From: Nymphaea colorata
Taxonomy: Eukaryota; Streptophyta; Magnoliopsida; Nymphaeales; Nymphaeaceae
Assembly: GCF_008831285.2 (NCBI RefSeq)
Contig: NC_045145.1
Location: 11,160,802-11,224,801 of the forward strand
Length of the DNA stretch: 64,000 nt
Reading direction: 5' to 3'
Program-made: the position numbers and the translations under genes
The notes under the pieces: generated by a model
Told to the model about the DNA's origin: nothing
What the model saw: only the letters and a program-made list of their open reading frames with translations
The model's database searches: none
Part shown: positions 39,901-47,440 of the stretch, piece by piece
Position numbering within the stretch: position 1 is the stretch's first letter
How the letters are laid out: each line of letters begins with the position of its first letter

Positions 39901-42900
39901 TTTTGTTTCGAGGATAGCCAATGAACACACACTTAATGGCTTGAGCAGCAAATTTATCACGTTTAGGCCCAAGGATGTGAACAAAACAAGTACAACCAAA
40001 TACTTTTGGTACAACAGGAAATAAGCTTCGATTGGGATAAACAAGTTTAATCGGTACTTTGTTGTCAATGGAGGATGATAGTAAACGATTTGTCAGGTAA
40101 CAAGCCATGAGTATGGCATCACCCCATAAGTATGCAAGTACATGATTATGAAGCATTAGGGTACGAGCAACAGTTAAAAGTTGTCTATGTTTTCGTTCGG
40201 CAATTCCATTCTGTTGTGAGGTGTGAGGACATGTAAATTGGGGAGAAATACCATTTTCAGCATAAAAGGTCATTAAGGTAGATGATTTGAACTCAAGAGC
40301 ATTATCAGTGCGAATACACTTAACCAGAAAACCAAACTGAGTTTTTATTTTCAATAATCAAGTTTTTAAGAATAGGTACTACTTCAGACCTTTCTTTCAA
40401 AAGAAATACCCAACTAACTCGAGAGTAATCATCAACAACAACCAGAAAATACCTAAACTTAGATCGGCTAGCAACCCTGCTAGGACCCTACACATCAACA
40501 TGAAGAAGATCAAACAACCCTTGACTTGATGGACTAAGACTCGAAGGAAAACTACTACGAATATGCTTGCCAAGTTGACAGGCTTCACACTGAAATGACT
40601 CTGGGACTGAAAGGTGAGGTAGGATGGAACGGAGCTTGGACCCCGAAGGATGACCGAGCCTGAGATGCCACTGAAAGGGTGTAGAATCTGATGTAAAAAA
40701 GGTAGCAGCAAGACCTACAGGGACCGACAGGATGTAGACGCCCCCTTTTTCATAGCCACCACCAATAGTCTTCCCAGTTTGTAAGTCTTGAAATGAGCAT
40801 GCACCAGGGTCAAGAATAATGCGACGGTGTAAATCAGTAGTCAACTGTTTAACAGAGAGCAAATTGGAGGGAAACTCATGAGCGTATAAGACATGTGGAA
40901 GGGTCATAGACTGAGAAAGCTTCACATCTCCATAACCCAATATAGGTGACATTCTGCTATCTGCAATTTTAACATGACGTGGCTGAGAGAATCTATGCAA
41001 CATAGTGAACAAACCATGTCTACTGCAGAAATGTCTCGATGCTCCTGAGTCAATAATCCAAGAGATACTTGAATCAGGCGTGGATGTACCCGTAGAGAGA
41101 GCTCGATCAATCAAAGTACTGGAAGTTGAAGCTTGTGAGGCTTTGTGTGCCAAAAACTGCTCATACTCAGATCTGTCAATGCTAACTGTGACCTTAGATC
41201 CAAAAAGGGAAGGATTCCCAGTTCCTTTATAATCATTCCCACCATCTGGTTTGATAATCTCAGCCATAATAAACACAGAAAGGAGTACCAAAACAATTTC
41301 GTAGCAATTTGAACACACAAAAGAACATCCAACTTATAATTAATCAGTCAGGTAAGGGGCTGATCAACAACACAGAATTCAACACTATCACTCGCAATCG
41401 CAGCACCACTGTCGCACGTCAAGGGGCTGATCAGCAAAGTGGAAATCAACAATATCACGGGCAGCACCACTACCACATGCCACTAATGTCACAGCGATGA
41501 TTATGTCAACATCTTCTAAGTATATGTATACTTTTTCACAAAAACTTATTTTCAAACAACTTCAGAACTTCCAACATGACCTCAGACTTCAGCGACATAA
41601 GAAAACAGTGTTGTGCATCATTCCACGACTTCTACTAAAAAAAAAAACCAGACTTGCCTGCACGACATTGGTTTCCTCCACACGACTTCAAGAATGCATC
41701 GACCTAGGTTTTTAAGAAACCCTAGCTTGAGCAAACGAATCTGCCCAAGATGTGAGCAGACTTGCTCACAGAAGTCTGCCCTACAAAATCAGACGTGAAA
41801 GAGTAGAAAGGAAGTACCAATAGATTGTGTAGGTCCCCAAATGTTCATGTTATAGCCGACAGACTTGAGAGAGAAACGTCCTTAAGACATTAACCAATGT
41901 AGACTCCCTCACCGCTGTGCATATAAATTTCTGTTGATGTCCACAGCTTCAATGTATCGATGTCCAGAAATTGATTTTTTTTTTCTTTTTATCAGATCTG
42001 ATATGATCCACATTTCAGAACTGATCTTGTCGTCTCCCACACAGCAACGTCCAATGTGATCTGGCCTGAACTTCTTCTTCAACAGTAGCAACCAAAAAAA
42101 AAAACTTTTGATACAACCCTTTACAGTCACGTACCAGATCAGAAAAAAAATTGTTCCACAGCAACTCCCACCCGCAACTTCCACGTAGTTGCTTATGCTG
42201 CACTACATCCATGTTAGGGACCTAATCACACATACCTCTCACGTGTGATTAGGTTCCCCTTCCACGCTGTCCACTATTTCTCGATCAGCAGAGAGAAGAG
42301 AGAAAGGAAGGGTTAGAGAAAGAAAAGGAAAGAAATAGGAAGAGATAGAATAGGAGAAGAGGTCGCCGGAAAATCACGTCAACCGTCACCGGAGAAGGAT
42401 GGAGATAACCGGCTCTTTTACCATGTTGAAAAAGATAGAGAAAAGAGAGGGAACACAAGAGCACGAGAGGGGGAGAGAGAGACAGAGTGAGAATCAACTA
42501 TTATTCATTCATTGCTAACCCTAATCTCTTACTTAAAGAGAGAATAAGGGTCGGCTAGAGTCCTTACACAAGAGAGACACATAAAGATATAAATGACTAA
42601 AGAAGACTAACTTTTAAATAATAAGAAAACTACCACACTTAAATATAAACTTTCTAATTTCAACACTCCCAAATACTCGCTTCCAAGTCCCTTCATATTC
42701 TTGGTTCCACCTCATGAACCAGGGCCTTTCTTCTTTCCCAAAAGTTCGAGACTGAGAGGAAACACCATCTTCCAAATTCTCCTTCCCCATGACTCCTTAA
42801 AAGCTATCTTCCACCACCATGTTACCACTTCTTCCATAGAGTTCCACTAGCCTAAATGAACATTAAACCTGTCCGCAAGACCCCTCCAAACTTGCACTTC

Positions 42901-44686
42901 AAATGTATTCAAATATAAAAAAGATCATCATACATAATGAGCATTCAAAAATAACCAACCAGAGATTCAAAATAACATAATAAGCATCCATCACAATTTT
43001 AAACATCAAAACTTTATAGAATCTTAGGACTTGGAGTCTTATGACTTAGATTACATCACAATTTCATAAGTTCAAAACATATAGTTATCATCTTTCACAA
43101 TTCAACGATAATATCTCCCAAATTGATGAATCCTTAGTTATTTTTGATGAAAATGGGCAAAATCTCTCACTCCCATGTCTCTTGGAGTCTTTAAACACAA
43201 GAAGAGAGAGAAGGAGGAGTGTTTAAACTTTAAAACATAAAGAATTTTGTGTTTTTCCTCGTATCATACGACACGGAGGTGTATCGCACTTATGATACAC
43301 GAGCGTATCATGTATCGTAAGCATACTGTATAGGTCTTCTAAACCTATACGATACGTACGATACACATGCGTATCGTTCGATACGGATAACATTGTATTA
43401 CATACTTATAAGTTATAATGTATTGTGTATATGAATGTAACATATTAAGCATTAACATGCATACAAAGTACAAATATTAAACAAGTAAACAAAAACAACA
43501 AAACCAGGACAGAACACAGAAATGGAAAAAAAATGCTAAACCCTCTTTTTAATGTAAAAAATTTTTAAAATAAAAATATCAAAAAAGGATGAAAATAGGC
43601 TTGATGCGGTTTGACCGCACCCAACTCGAGTTAAATGCGAGTCGAGTGCATGTCCAAAATGGACGAAAATGGTCGGGTGTGGTCAGCCACACCCGACTCT
43701 TGTTGACTCGAGTCGGGTGCGAATCCGAGAAGCACCCGCACCCGAGTCGTGTCGACACGGGTGCGGTAGTCAATGTGCAGCGTCCGTGTGACTTAGTCAA
43801 AAACACGACTGATAGTTCCTCCTGCTGCTAACAAAAAATGCACATGTTAGCTAAACGCATTTTTTTCAAGAAAAAATGCGATAAATTAACTAGCCGTTTA
43901 AAAAACTTTAAAAAAAACACACGTTTTTTCATTTTTTTTAGTTTTTTCCTGTTTTAATGTCAAAACAGTTTTTTATCATTTTCTATTTTTTATTTGTTGC
44001 AAATCTACTAATCTTTTGATGTTTGTGTTATTAGTTTCTCACCTTTTTTTTTCATTTTTAGTTTTTTAAAAATTTTAAAAATTTAGTTTATTTTTCCCTT
44101 TTTTTTCAAGCTTCGAGAAAAACCTCGCCCCTTAAAACTCCGAGACGTCATTTGTGACTATGATGTGAAACCTAATAAAAAGATAATGGTTTTCCAAAAA
44201 AGATTGAACCAACAGGCCGACAAGTGAAATCAACAAATTCCAAGAAAAACAAAGCAAAGGAGGGCACCTGTTATCTTCAGAAACAGTCAATATAGAGAGA
44301 AACTTCCCAGGAACTGCAAGACCCGCCCATAAACAGAGGCTCAATCCTGTAATCACCTCCAAAAACACCTGAAGTAACAAATCAAGCAATATGTAACACT
44401 AACTACAAAAATCAATTCAAATCTTAAAGAGATATTTAAAAACAAGAGGGCAAGAAGAGCATCAATTACATTGAATGGAGGAGCGGAAAATTTCTCCTCT
44501 GTGATCTTCAGGACAGCTCTATCTGGGACAAGAAAAGAAGATTGTAATGCAAAAGACAATAATAATAAAAACTAAAGCAACAAAGGTTAGACTACTAGTA
44601 AATAGCAATTTACACTGGATTGTGGAATAGGCAGCATGCATGAGAAGAAGCCCCCCGATAACACCAACCACGAAACTAAAAGCCAT
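27947..44686 (-). CDS. EMC5: ER membrane protein complex subunit 5 / membrane magnesium transporter (MMgT family), four exons
   Basis: EMC5 is a small subunit of the ER membrane protein complex, which inserts transmembrane helices of client proteins into the ER membrane; the family is also described as membrane magnesium transporter. Coding exons on the minus strand are 44614-44686, 44470-44522, 44268-44368 and 27947-28040 (73, 53, 101 and 94 nt; total 321 nt, 106 residues plus TGA). Every intron has GT and AG ends and the phases join exactly. Residues 2-22 form TM helix 1 ([20 protein letters not shown], the family signature HAAYSTIQ). [18 protein letters not shown] follows, then TM helix 2 at about 44-66 ([16 protein letters not shown]). 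The C-terminal part has [20 protein letters not shown] and RGK, the conserved end of the family. Length matches the usual 104-110 residues. The start at 44686 aligns with the family N-terminus; an in-frame upstream ATG at 44770 is less likely. The last intron is about 16.2 kb and full of retrotransposons. Confidence 0.93.
29869..30096. repeat. 114-bp tandem duplication in EMC5 intron 3
   Basis: The unit with AAAATAGTATGGCTTATG at 29871 recurs at 29985 with very few changes. An open minus-strand frame across it is a product of the duplication and not a gene. Confidence 0.95.
30080..30331. repeat. 126-bp imperfect tandem duplication in EMC5 intron 3
   Basis: AAGATATATTGAAA at 30080 and 30206 starts two copies that share GAAGGAAAGAAA, TGCTCATAT and GAATGTCTAACA. 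It overlaps the end of the 114-bp duplication. Confidence 0.85.
30490..30770 (-). repeat. 3' LTR of Copia-B
   Basis: 281 bp, matching 35327-35610 with scattered substitutions. In minus sense it starts TGTTAAGATATGGG, directly after the polypurine tract. Confidence 0.92.
30771..30782 (-). other. Polypurine tract of Copia-B
   Basis: The minus strand reads CTTGAGGGGGGC directly before the LTR start TGTTAAG. Confidence 0.8.
30825..31561 (-). pseudogene. Copia-B RT C-terminus and RNase H
   Basis: Three overlapping frames cover the end of pol. The first has [21 protein letters not shown] and [14 protein letters not shown], the RT-to-RNase H connection. The next has [20 protein letters not shown] and [11 protein letters not shown], the start of RNase H with its first Asp. 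The usual TEAEYRA is TEVKYRA here, so the catalytic Glu is replaced. The third has [29 protein letters not shown] and [11 protein letters not shown]. Frameshifts separate the three parts (near 31260 and 31090). The 3' end lies directly before the polypurine tract, as normal for a Copia element. Confidence 0.88.
31562..32347 (-). pseudogene. Copia-B reverse transcriptase
   Basis: The best-preserved part of this element is an open stretch of 194 codons (32347-31763). It shows [72 protein letters not shown] and [15 protein letters not shown], all standard Copia RT blocks. The next part, with YVDD (ATAVDDIVL-like, about 31730), is in another frame. The region down to 31562 contains MKDLGELQ and stops. 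The RT would copy element RNA into cDNA inside particles; it is inactive because of the shifts. Confidence 0.88.
32380..33470 (-). pseudogene. Copia-B integrase
   Basis: Read through stops, the minus strand shows [14 protein letters not shown] (zinc region), then [12 protein letters not shown] with the first catalytic Asp. [12 protein letters not shown] carries the second Asp, and [16 protein letters not shown] carries the Glu. A stop replaces Trp in the YT*IHFMKSK segment, and further stops lie in the C-terminal half (32700-32990). The stretch 32387-32704 is the low-complexity acidic spacer before RT, still open and ending [12 protein letters not shown]. Confidence 0.82.
33470..34095 (-). 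pseudogene. Copia-B protease and pre-integrase region
   Basis: The protease has [14 protein letters not shown], where the catalytic motif is normally DTGA or DSGA, so the residue after Asp is Pro. It continues [19 protein letters not shown] and [11 protein letters not shown] frame change near 33780 leads into [13 protein letters not shown] and the GAG-pre-integrase box [18 protein letters not shown]. The first His of the integrase zinc site is present there. Confidence 0.82.
34144..35020 (-). pseudogene. Copia-B gag
   Basis: A plausible start codon lies at 35018-35020 (MDHNHNS), 5' of stops and shifts. The core shows [48 protein letters not shown] and [11 protein letters not shown], the UBN2-type Copia Gag pattern. 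The zinc knuckle [14 protein letters not shown] at about 34150-34200 keeps all four ligands (CX2CX4HX4C). At least three frame changes make the gene defective. Confidence 0.82.
35040..35290 (-). repeat. Degenerate short repeats in the Copia-B leader
   Basis: Between the primer-binding site and gag the plus strand repeats GGGATTAGGGCAGA-like and AACAGAGATTA-like units six or more times with irregular spacing (about 30-60 bp). Confidence 0.7.
35311..35326 (-). other. Primer-binding site of Copia-B
   Basis: The minus strand reads TGGTATCAAAGCAGGT directly after the 5' LTR end ...TTACA. This is the initiator-Met type with small changes. Confidence 0.8.
35327..35610 (-). repeat. 5' LTR of Copia-B
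   Basis: 284 bp, TG...CA in plus orientation, matching 30490-30770. It has a GGGTCGGGCC...GACCCGACTC inverted arrangement next to its outer end. Confidence 0.92.
35740..36700 (-). pseudogene. Possible retroelement gag remnant, split by a MITE
   Basis: The minus strand carries short coding-like pieces: [11 protein letters not shown]...[13 protein letters not shown] (about 36590-36500), [11 protein letters not shown] (about 36090-36055), [20 protein letters not shown] (about 36020-35950) and a CFHCHDLG zinc-knuckle-like end (about 35850). Their order fits a decayed Gag with a split at the MITE 36129-36490. Frames change often and no full domain survives, so this is a tentative call. Confidence 0.35.
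36129..36490. mobile_element. hAT-type MITE (362 bp)
   Basis: The left end is CTATGTCACACGGACT and the right end, reverse-complemented, is CTATCTCACATGAGTG. The 8-bp flanks CTTAAGGA (36121-36128) and CCTAAGAA (36491-36498) agree at 6 of 8 positions. GTGCGGGTGTCGG-like motifs in both orientations lie just inside the ends. The core is AT-rich with an AT run at about 36377-36407. No coding capacity. Confidence 0.7.
37380..37749 (-). pseudogene. Unidentified frame, right part, cut by Copia-C
   Basis: A minus-strand open frame (37619-37383) contains [20 protein letters not shown] and [19 protein letters not shown] do not recognise it. Coding-like sequence also occurs on the other side of Copia-C (42666-42870), suggesting one older coding unit was interrupted. 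It could be a LINE or host-gene remnant within the EMC5 intron. Confidence 0.25.
37755..38001 (-). repeat. 3' LTR of Copia-C
   Basis: Matches 42424-42665 closely. It contains a GA microsatellite at about 37799-37824 that is shorter and interrupted in the other LTR. In minus sense it has AATGAATGAATAATAG, an A-rich motif of the kind found upstream of plant poly(A) sites. Confidence 0.93.
38002..38013 (-). other. Polypurine tract of Copia-C
   Basis: The minus strand reads GCTTGAGGGGGAG directly before the LTR start TGTTGAAATT. Confidence 0.8.
38009..38554 (-). pseudogene. Copia-C RNase H
   Basis: A 181-codon open stretch contains the full Copia RNase [21 protein letters not shown] with the first catalytic Asp, then [14 protein letters not shown] (usually STEAEYRA, with E-F-E-Y keeping an acidic residue before Tyr). 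[15 protein letters not shown] carries the next Asp, followed by [16 protein letters not shown] and [11 protein letters not shown]. It would degrade RNA in the RNA-DNA hybrid during replication. This domain has no stop in itself, but it is separated by a frameshift (about 38550) from RT and cannot be made as part of the polyprotein. Its end runs into the polypurine tract. Confidence 0.88.
38491..39380 (-). pseudogene. Copia-C reverse transcriptase, two deletions
   Basis: The first part (39380-39123) has [48 protein letters not shown] and [10 protein letters not shown], then loses frame near 39123. The second (39057-38491) begins [15 protein letters not shown]. The usual LYGLKQSPRAWF block between CRLKKA and the following residues is missing, a deletion of roughly 15-20 residues. 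The catalytic block [13 protein letters not shown] is intact, followed by [20 protein letters not shown] and [16 protein letters not shown]. Confidence 0.88.
39596..40487 (-). pseudogene. Copia-C integrase
   Basis: The first catalytic Asp is in HVDV at the end of the upstream open stretch. The next codon, expected Trp of the DVWGP box, is TAG. The frame continues [20 protein letters not shown] and changes near 40345. The open stretch 40354-39596 then carries [10 protein letters not shown] (second Asp) and [17 protein letters not shown] (Glu). VFGCTCFVH and [16 protein letters not shown] of the integrase C-terminal part follow, then a Pro-rich spacer. The three catalytic residues are all present, but a stop and a shift lie between the first and second. 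Confidence 0.87.
40488..41318 (-). pseudogene. Copia-C protease and pre-integrase, fused to a gag-less N-terminus
   Basis: A 276-codon open stretch. A likely start is [10 protein letters not shown] at 41264. It passes within a few dozen residues to [20 protein letters not shown], which in related elements is the linker after the Gag zinc knuckle. Neither the UBN2-type Gag core nor the knuckle is present. The protease follows with [13 protein letters not shown] (intact DSGA) and [19 protein letters not shown]. The GAG-pre-integrase box is [17 protein letters not shown] plus CEACQLGKH, with both His and both Cys. The frame ends at the TAG after HVDV. The upstream 41320-42408 has no Gag frame. 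Confidence 0.87.
41319..42408 (-). other. Leader of Copia-C, no gag
   Basis: Between the primer-binding site and the polyprotein start I see no Gag motif on the minus strand. An AAGGGGCTGATCA-containing segment occurs twice (about 41355 and 41420). A Gag gene usually occupies this space. Confidence 0.55.
42409..42423 (-). other. Primer-binding site of Copia-C
   Basis: The minus strand reads TGGTAAAAGAGCCGG directly after the 5' LTR. It is a variant of the initiator-Met site TGGTATCAGAGC. Confidence 0.65.
42424..42665 (-). repeat. 5' LTR of Copia-C
   Basis: 242 bp, TG...CA, matching 37755-38001 with few differences. It is followed by the target-site pentamer CTCCC. Confidence 0.93.
42666..42870 (-). 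pseudogene. Unidentified frame, left part, cut by Copia-C
   Basis: The minus strand reads GNMVVEDSF, a stop, then [20 protein letters not shown] up to the Copia-C junction. It looks coding in style but I do not recognise it. See 37380-37749 for the other side. Confidence 0.25.
42871..44267. other. AT-rich end of EMC5 intron 3 with MITE-like pieces
   Basis: No gene. A palindromic GTATCG/CGATAC cluster lies at 43258-43395. A GTCGGGTGC/GCACCCGAC-rich block at about 43600-43796 ends CGTCCGTGTGACTTAG, matching the hAT-type terminus of the MITE at 36129 in reverse. The left end of that element was not found. Confidence 0.5.
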
Positions 44687-44689
44687 TCT

Positions 44690-47115
44690 TTCACAAAGTA
44701 ACAGGACGGCCCGTTGGAATCCTCTAGTTGGTGGCTGGAGCAAACTGATTGGCTTGGTAAATTTCAACACAAAAATTCAAGGAATCCAACTAGAGACTCA
44801 CTCAAGCAGCTTTGGGTCCTTCCTGACTAAAGCATAGTTAGGGATGCAGAAAAATCAGTTATGGCCCAAAATTTTAAAACCGGTTCCTAATCCAAAAAAA
44901 TTAGCTCTAGATCTGAAGCACGGCAAGTGTCCCAGAATTAAATATGATGAGATGATAGAATGATGCACAAAAAACTATCCAAAAAACGGATTATAAATCA
45001 ATTAAATAAATAGACAAACATTACATTCACCAGAATAAAAGGTCTAAACCTTGAGATTGATTAAAGAAAGTGGGAGAAGGAGAGTTCCTTACAACTTTTG
45101 ACTTCATTTCACTATGAAGGTACACCTTGTTGAAGGCAGAGAATCTATGCAATCAAATGTACCCTTAATATAATCTTGATCTATGTTTGAAAAACAACCC
45201 TGATATGTGAACTATCAAATCCAAATATTTTATGGTGGGACGTTGGTGGGTGAGACCTATATTAAACCAAATTTTTATTACATAGATAATAGATACGAAA
45301 TTTGATTAAAAATTTAAAACCAAGGTTGATTTGGGATTTTGTGTTTAGTCGTGCCTAAATCTTATTCGACTCAGAATTTCATGAAGGGCTTGTTTGAATG
45401 CATGGATGTTTTGCAATCTAGGGTCTCTGGTCCTTATTTTTTAAGTGCAATTACGATTTCAATGACCACATAATATTGTCTAAAATTTTGGCCCCAAGCA
45501 AGCCCACCACAAGTGGTGGAAAAGACATCTCAATAAGTTTGGCTTTTTACATTTGCACCCCTCCACATTTCCTCAAGGTACTATATTTCTTCTTAGCCAG
45601 ACCTATAAGGCTTCTGAATATCACCAAACAGTATCATGGCACAGGATTAAAATCGACTATGATCCTGGAATCAATGGAGGAGGAATGCCAATCCCCGTTC
45701 CAAGTTCAGCTCACGTGTGATTGCGAGGAATAATAATGAGAGTGTTTATTTATGGTGTTTGGTGGCATAACTATGGATAGGTAAGAAAAAAATATGCAAC
45801 TGTTGGCCAACTGTATTAAAACAGATGTCAACTAACAATATTTAACAGTGCTTCAAGTGGGTTTGCCACAATGGCTCTGAATAGAAACGTGGGAAAGGCA
45901 AAAGAGAAAAGAAAACCACAATTGAATTCGTTGTGATGCCAAACATAACTTTCAATCTGTGTTCTCCTGTTCCTCTTCAAAGAATGGTGGTCAAAAAAGC
46001 ACATGTTCTGCGATAAATATTTATAGTACATTTAAAATGAGCAGCACTCTTGTGCTAGCTGTCTGCTCTTTACTCTCAAAAAACAGACCAAAATTAATAG
46101 CACATAAGCTGGTATTTCATTGTACAAAGAGGGCAATCAAAACGATGAATTTTCATGATTTATTCACTGTCATATACATTTTAAGCCTTCTAAAAAGGCA
46201 ACAACCCACCTGATAGCATGAAAACATGGCAAAAATAGAAATTGCATCTTGAACTGAACTAGGATCTTGAACAGATCGCGATCAAAAAGGTCTTTGAGTG
46301 GAAAGATGAAGAAGAGTGAGGCCTTCATGTTCTATTATGATATTATCTCAAAAGAAGGAAGACTGAAATATGTGGGGGATGATGATCAAGATATACTTTG
46401 CATAAAAACTGAGTTAACATGATGGAAGACACTGCTCCTTAATAATCTTTTCACTGATATGCACACATCCTTTTCAATAGGCATGTATATAGTAAACTGA
46501 AAAATTCAGCAAGAAATGCATTATCCATATCTTAAAAAATAAAAAGCAACTACACTATGCTGCAGCTATTATCAATACTAAATTAATTAGATCCATCACG
46601 TATGTTGTACAAAGATATAAGAAGTGATTCGCTAAACAAGATTGTACAGATTCATTTTTAAATTACTGAAAACAAACGGTTCCAAATCGACCGAGTGTTC
46701 TTAAGGTTATCATCCTATACCATCATTAACTAGTCATTCATTGACCACTAACAGGTTCTTCTATAATGACAAAATGTCGCTTTAGAGAATCAGGAACTCT
46801 AGATTGGTTCTCTCTCCGTTGCAACACAAAGACTAAAGGTAAAATCATACCTTGTAGTTTTTTGTTCACTCCTTTTGTCACGTTTCTATTTCCACTCTAA
46901 ACCATAACAACTGCATCTAAAAGAGACTGAGTAGGCTACGACGGTGAGGCACAGAGATAAGACTTCAGCCACGTCGAGTTTCAGCCAACGAAGTTGGGAT
47001 TGTGAGGCACATAGAAGAAAAGAGGAAATGTCCGTTGGCCGGCGTTCAAGGGAACAAAATTAGGGGCGTGGGTACTATGATGATGGCGAGGACAGACAAA
47101 TATTGATCGCTGAGC
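44690..47115. other. Region upstream of EMC5, no further gene seen
   Basis: This should contain the EMC5 promoter and 5' untranslated region on the minus strand. I could not fix a transcription start or TATA box. No other coding frame, RNA gene or paired repeat was recognised. Confidence 0.45.
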
Positions 47116-47165
47116 GTTTCAGGTTGCCATGGTGGCCAAACGAGGGGAAAATAAGGGCAGCTAGC

Positions 47166-47199
<34 letters not shown>

Positions 47200-47440
47200 C
47201 CAGCAGAAACATGCTCGCCGTTTACCGGGCATTCCAAAGGGCTTCGATGGTGACCAAACAAGGGGGAAATGGGGGCACAGAGAGAGAGAGATATACCAAT
47301 TATCAAGACAAAAATGTCGGACACCAGGCGTTTCAGGGCGTTGCAACGGTTGAAAAAGGGGGAAATAATGGGAGAGAGAGAGATCGGTAGCAGCAAAGTT
47401 ACCTGCGCGATCGCCAGTCGTTTGAGGGTGTTGCAGGGTG
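47116..47440. repeat. Imperfect tandem array, units of about 90-110 bp with GA tracts
   Basis: Units start with GTTT at 47116, 47220, 47330 and 47420. The first three each have a GTGGCCAAACGAGGGG-like block followed by (GA)n; the fourth is partial. The GA run at about 47166-47198 is the longest. Confidence 0.75.

Larger units (their letters stand above)
37755..42665 (-). mobile_element. Copia-C: Ty1/copia element lacking gag core, sense to EMC5
   Basis: Direct LTRs 37755-38001 and 42424-42665 (247 and 242 bp, TG...CA) flank, in minus-strand order, a primer-binding site, a gag-deleted polyprotein start, protease, integrase, RT, RNase H and polypurine tract. The flanking pentamers are CTCCT (37750-37754) and CTCCC (42666-42670), a 4 of 5 match. 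The LTRs are very similar outside a GA run, so insertion is fairly recent. A Trp-to-stop change, a frameshift and deletions inactivate the coding region. Confidence 0.93.
28041..44267 (-). other. EMC5 intron 3, 16,227 bp, transposon-filled
   Basis: The donor is GT at 44267-44266 after AACAG. The acceptor is AG at 28042-28041 before GTTGGC. The split Arg codon AG|G is restored across the intron. Inside lie Copia-B and Copia-C, both in the same direction as the gene, a hAT-type MITE, gag debris, an unidentified split frame and several tandem duplications. Between 28043 and 29868 I see no feature beyond a poly-T run near 28350. Confidence 0.85.

Noticed and set aside
44268-44389. Reading of EMC5 exon 3 past its donor as a longer terminal exon
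   Set aside because: The frame after AACAG runs into sequence unlike the family, while a proper GT donor and a matching exon 4 at 27947-28040 exist.
47116-47440. CRISPR-like array
   Set aside because: The repeats are long, imperfect and GA-rich in plant nuclear DNA. CRISPR arrays do not occur there.
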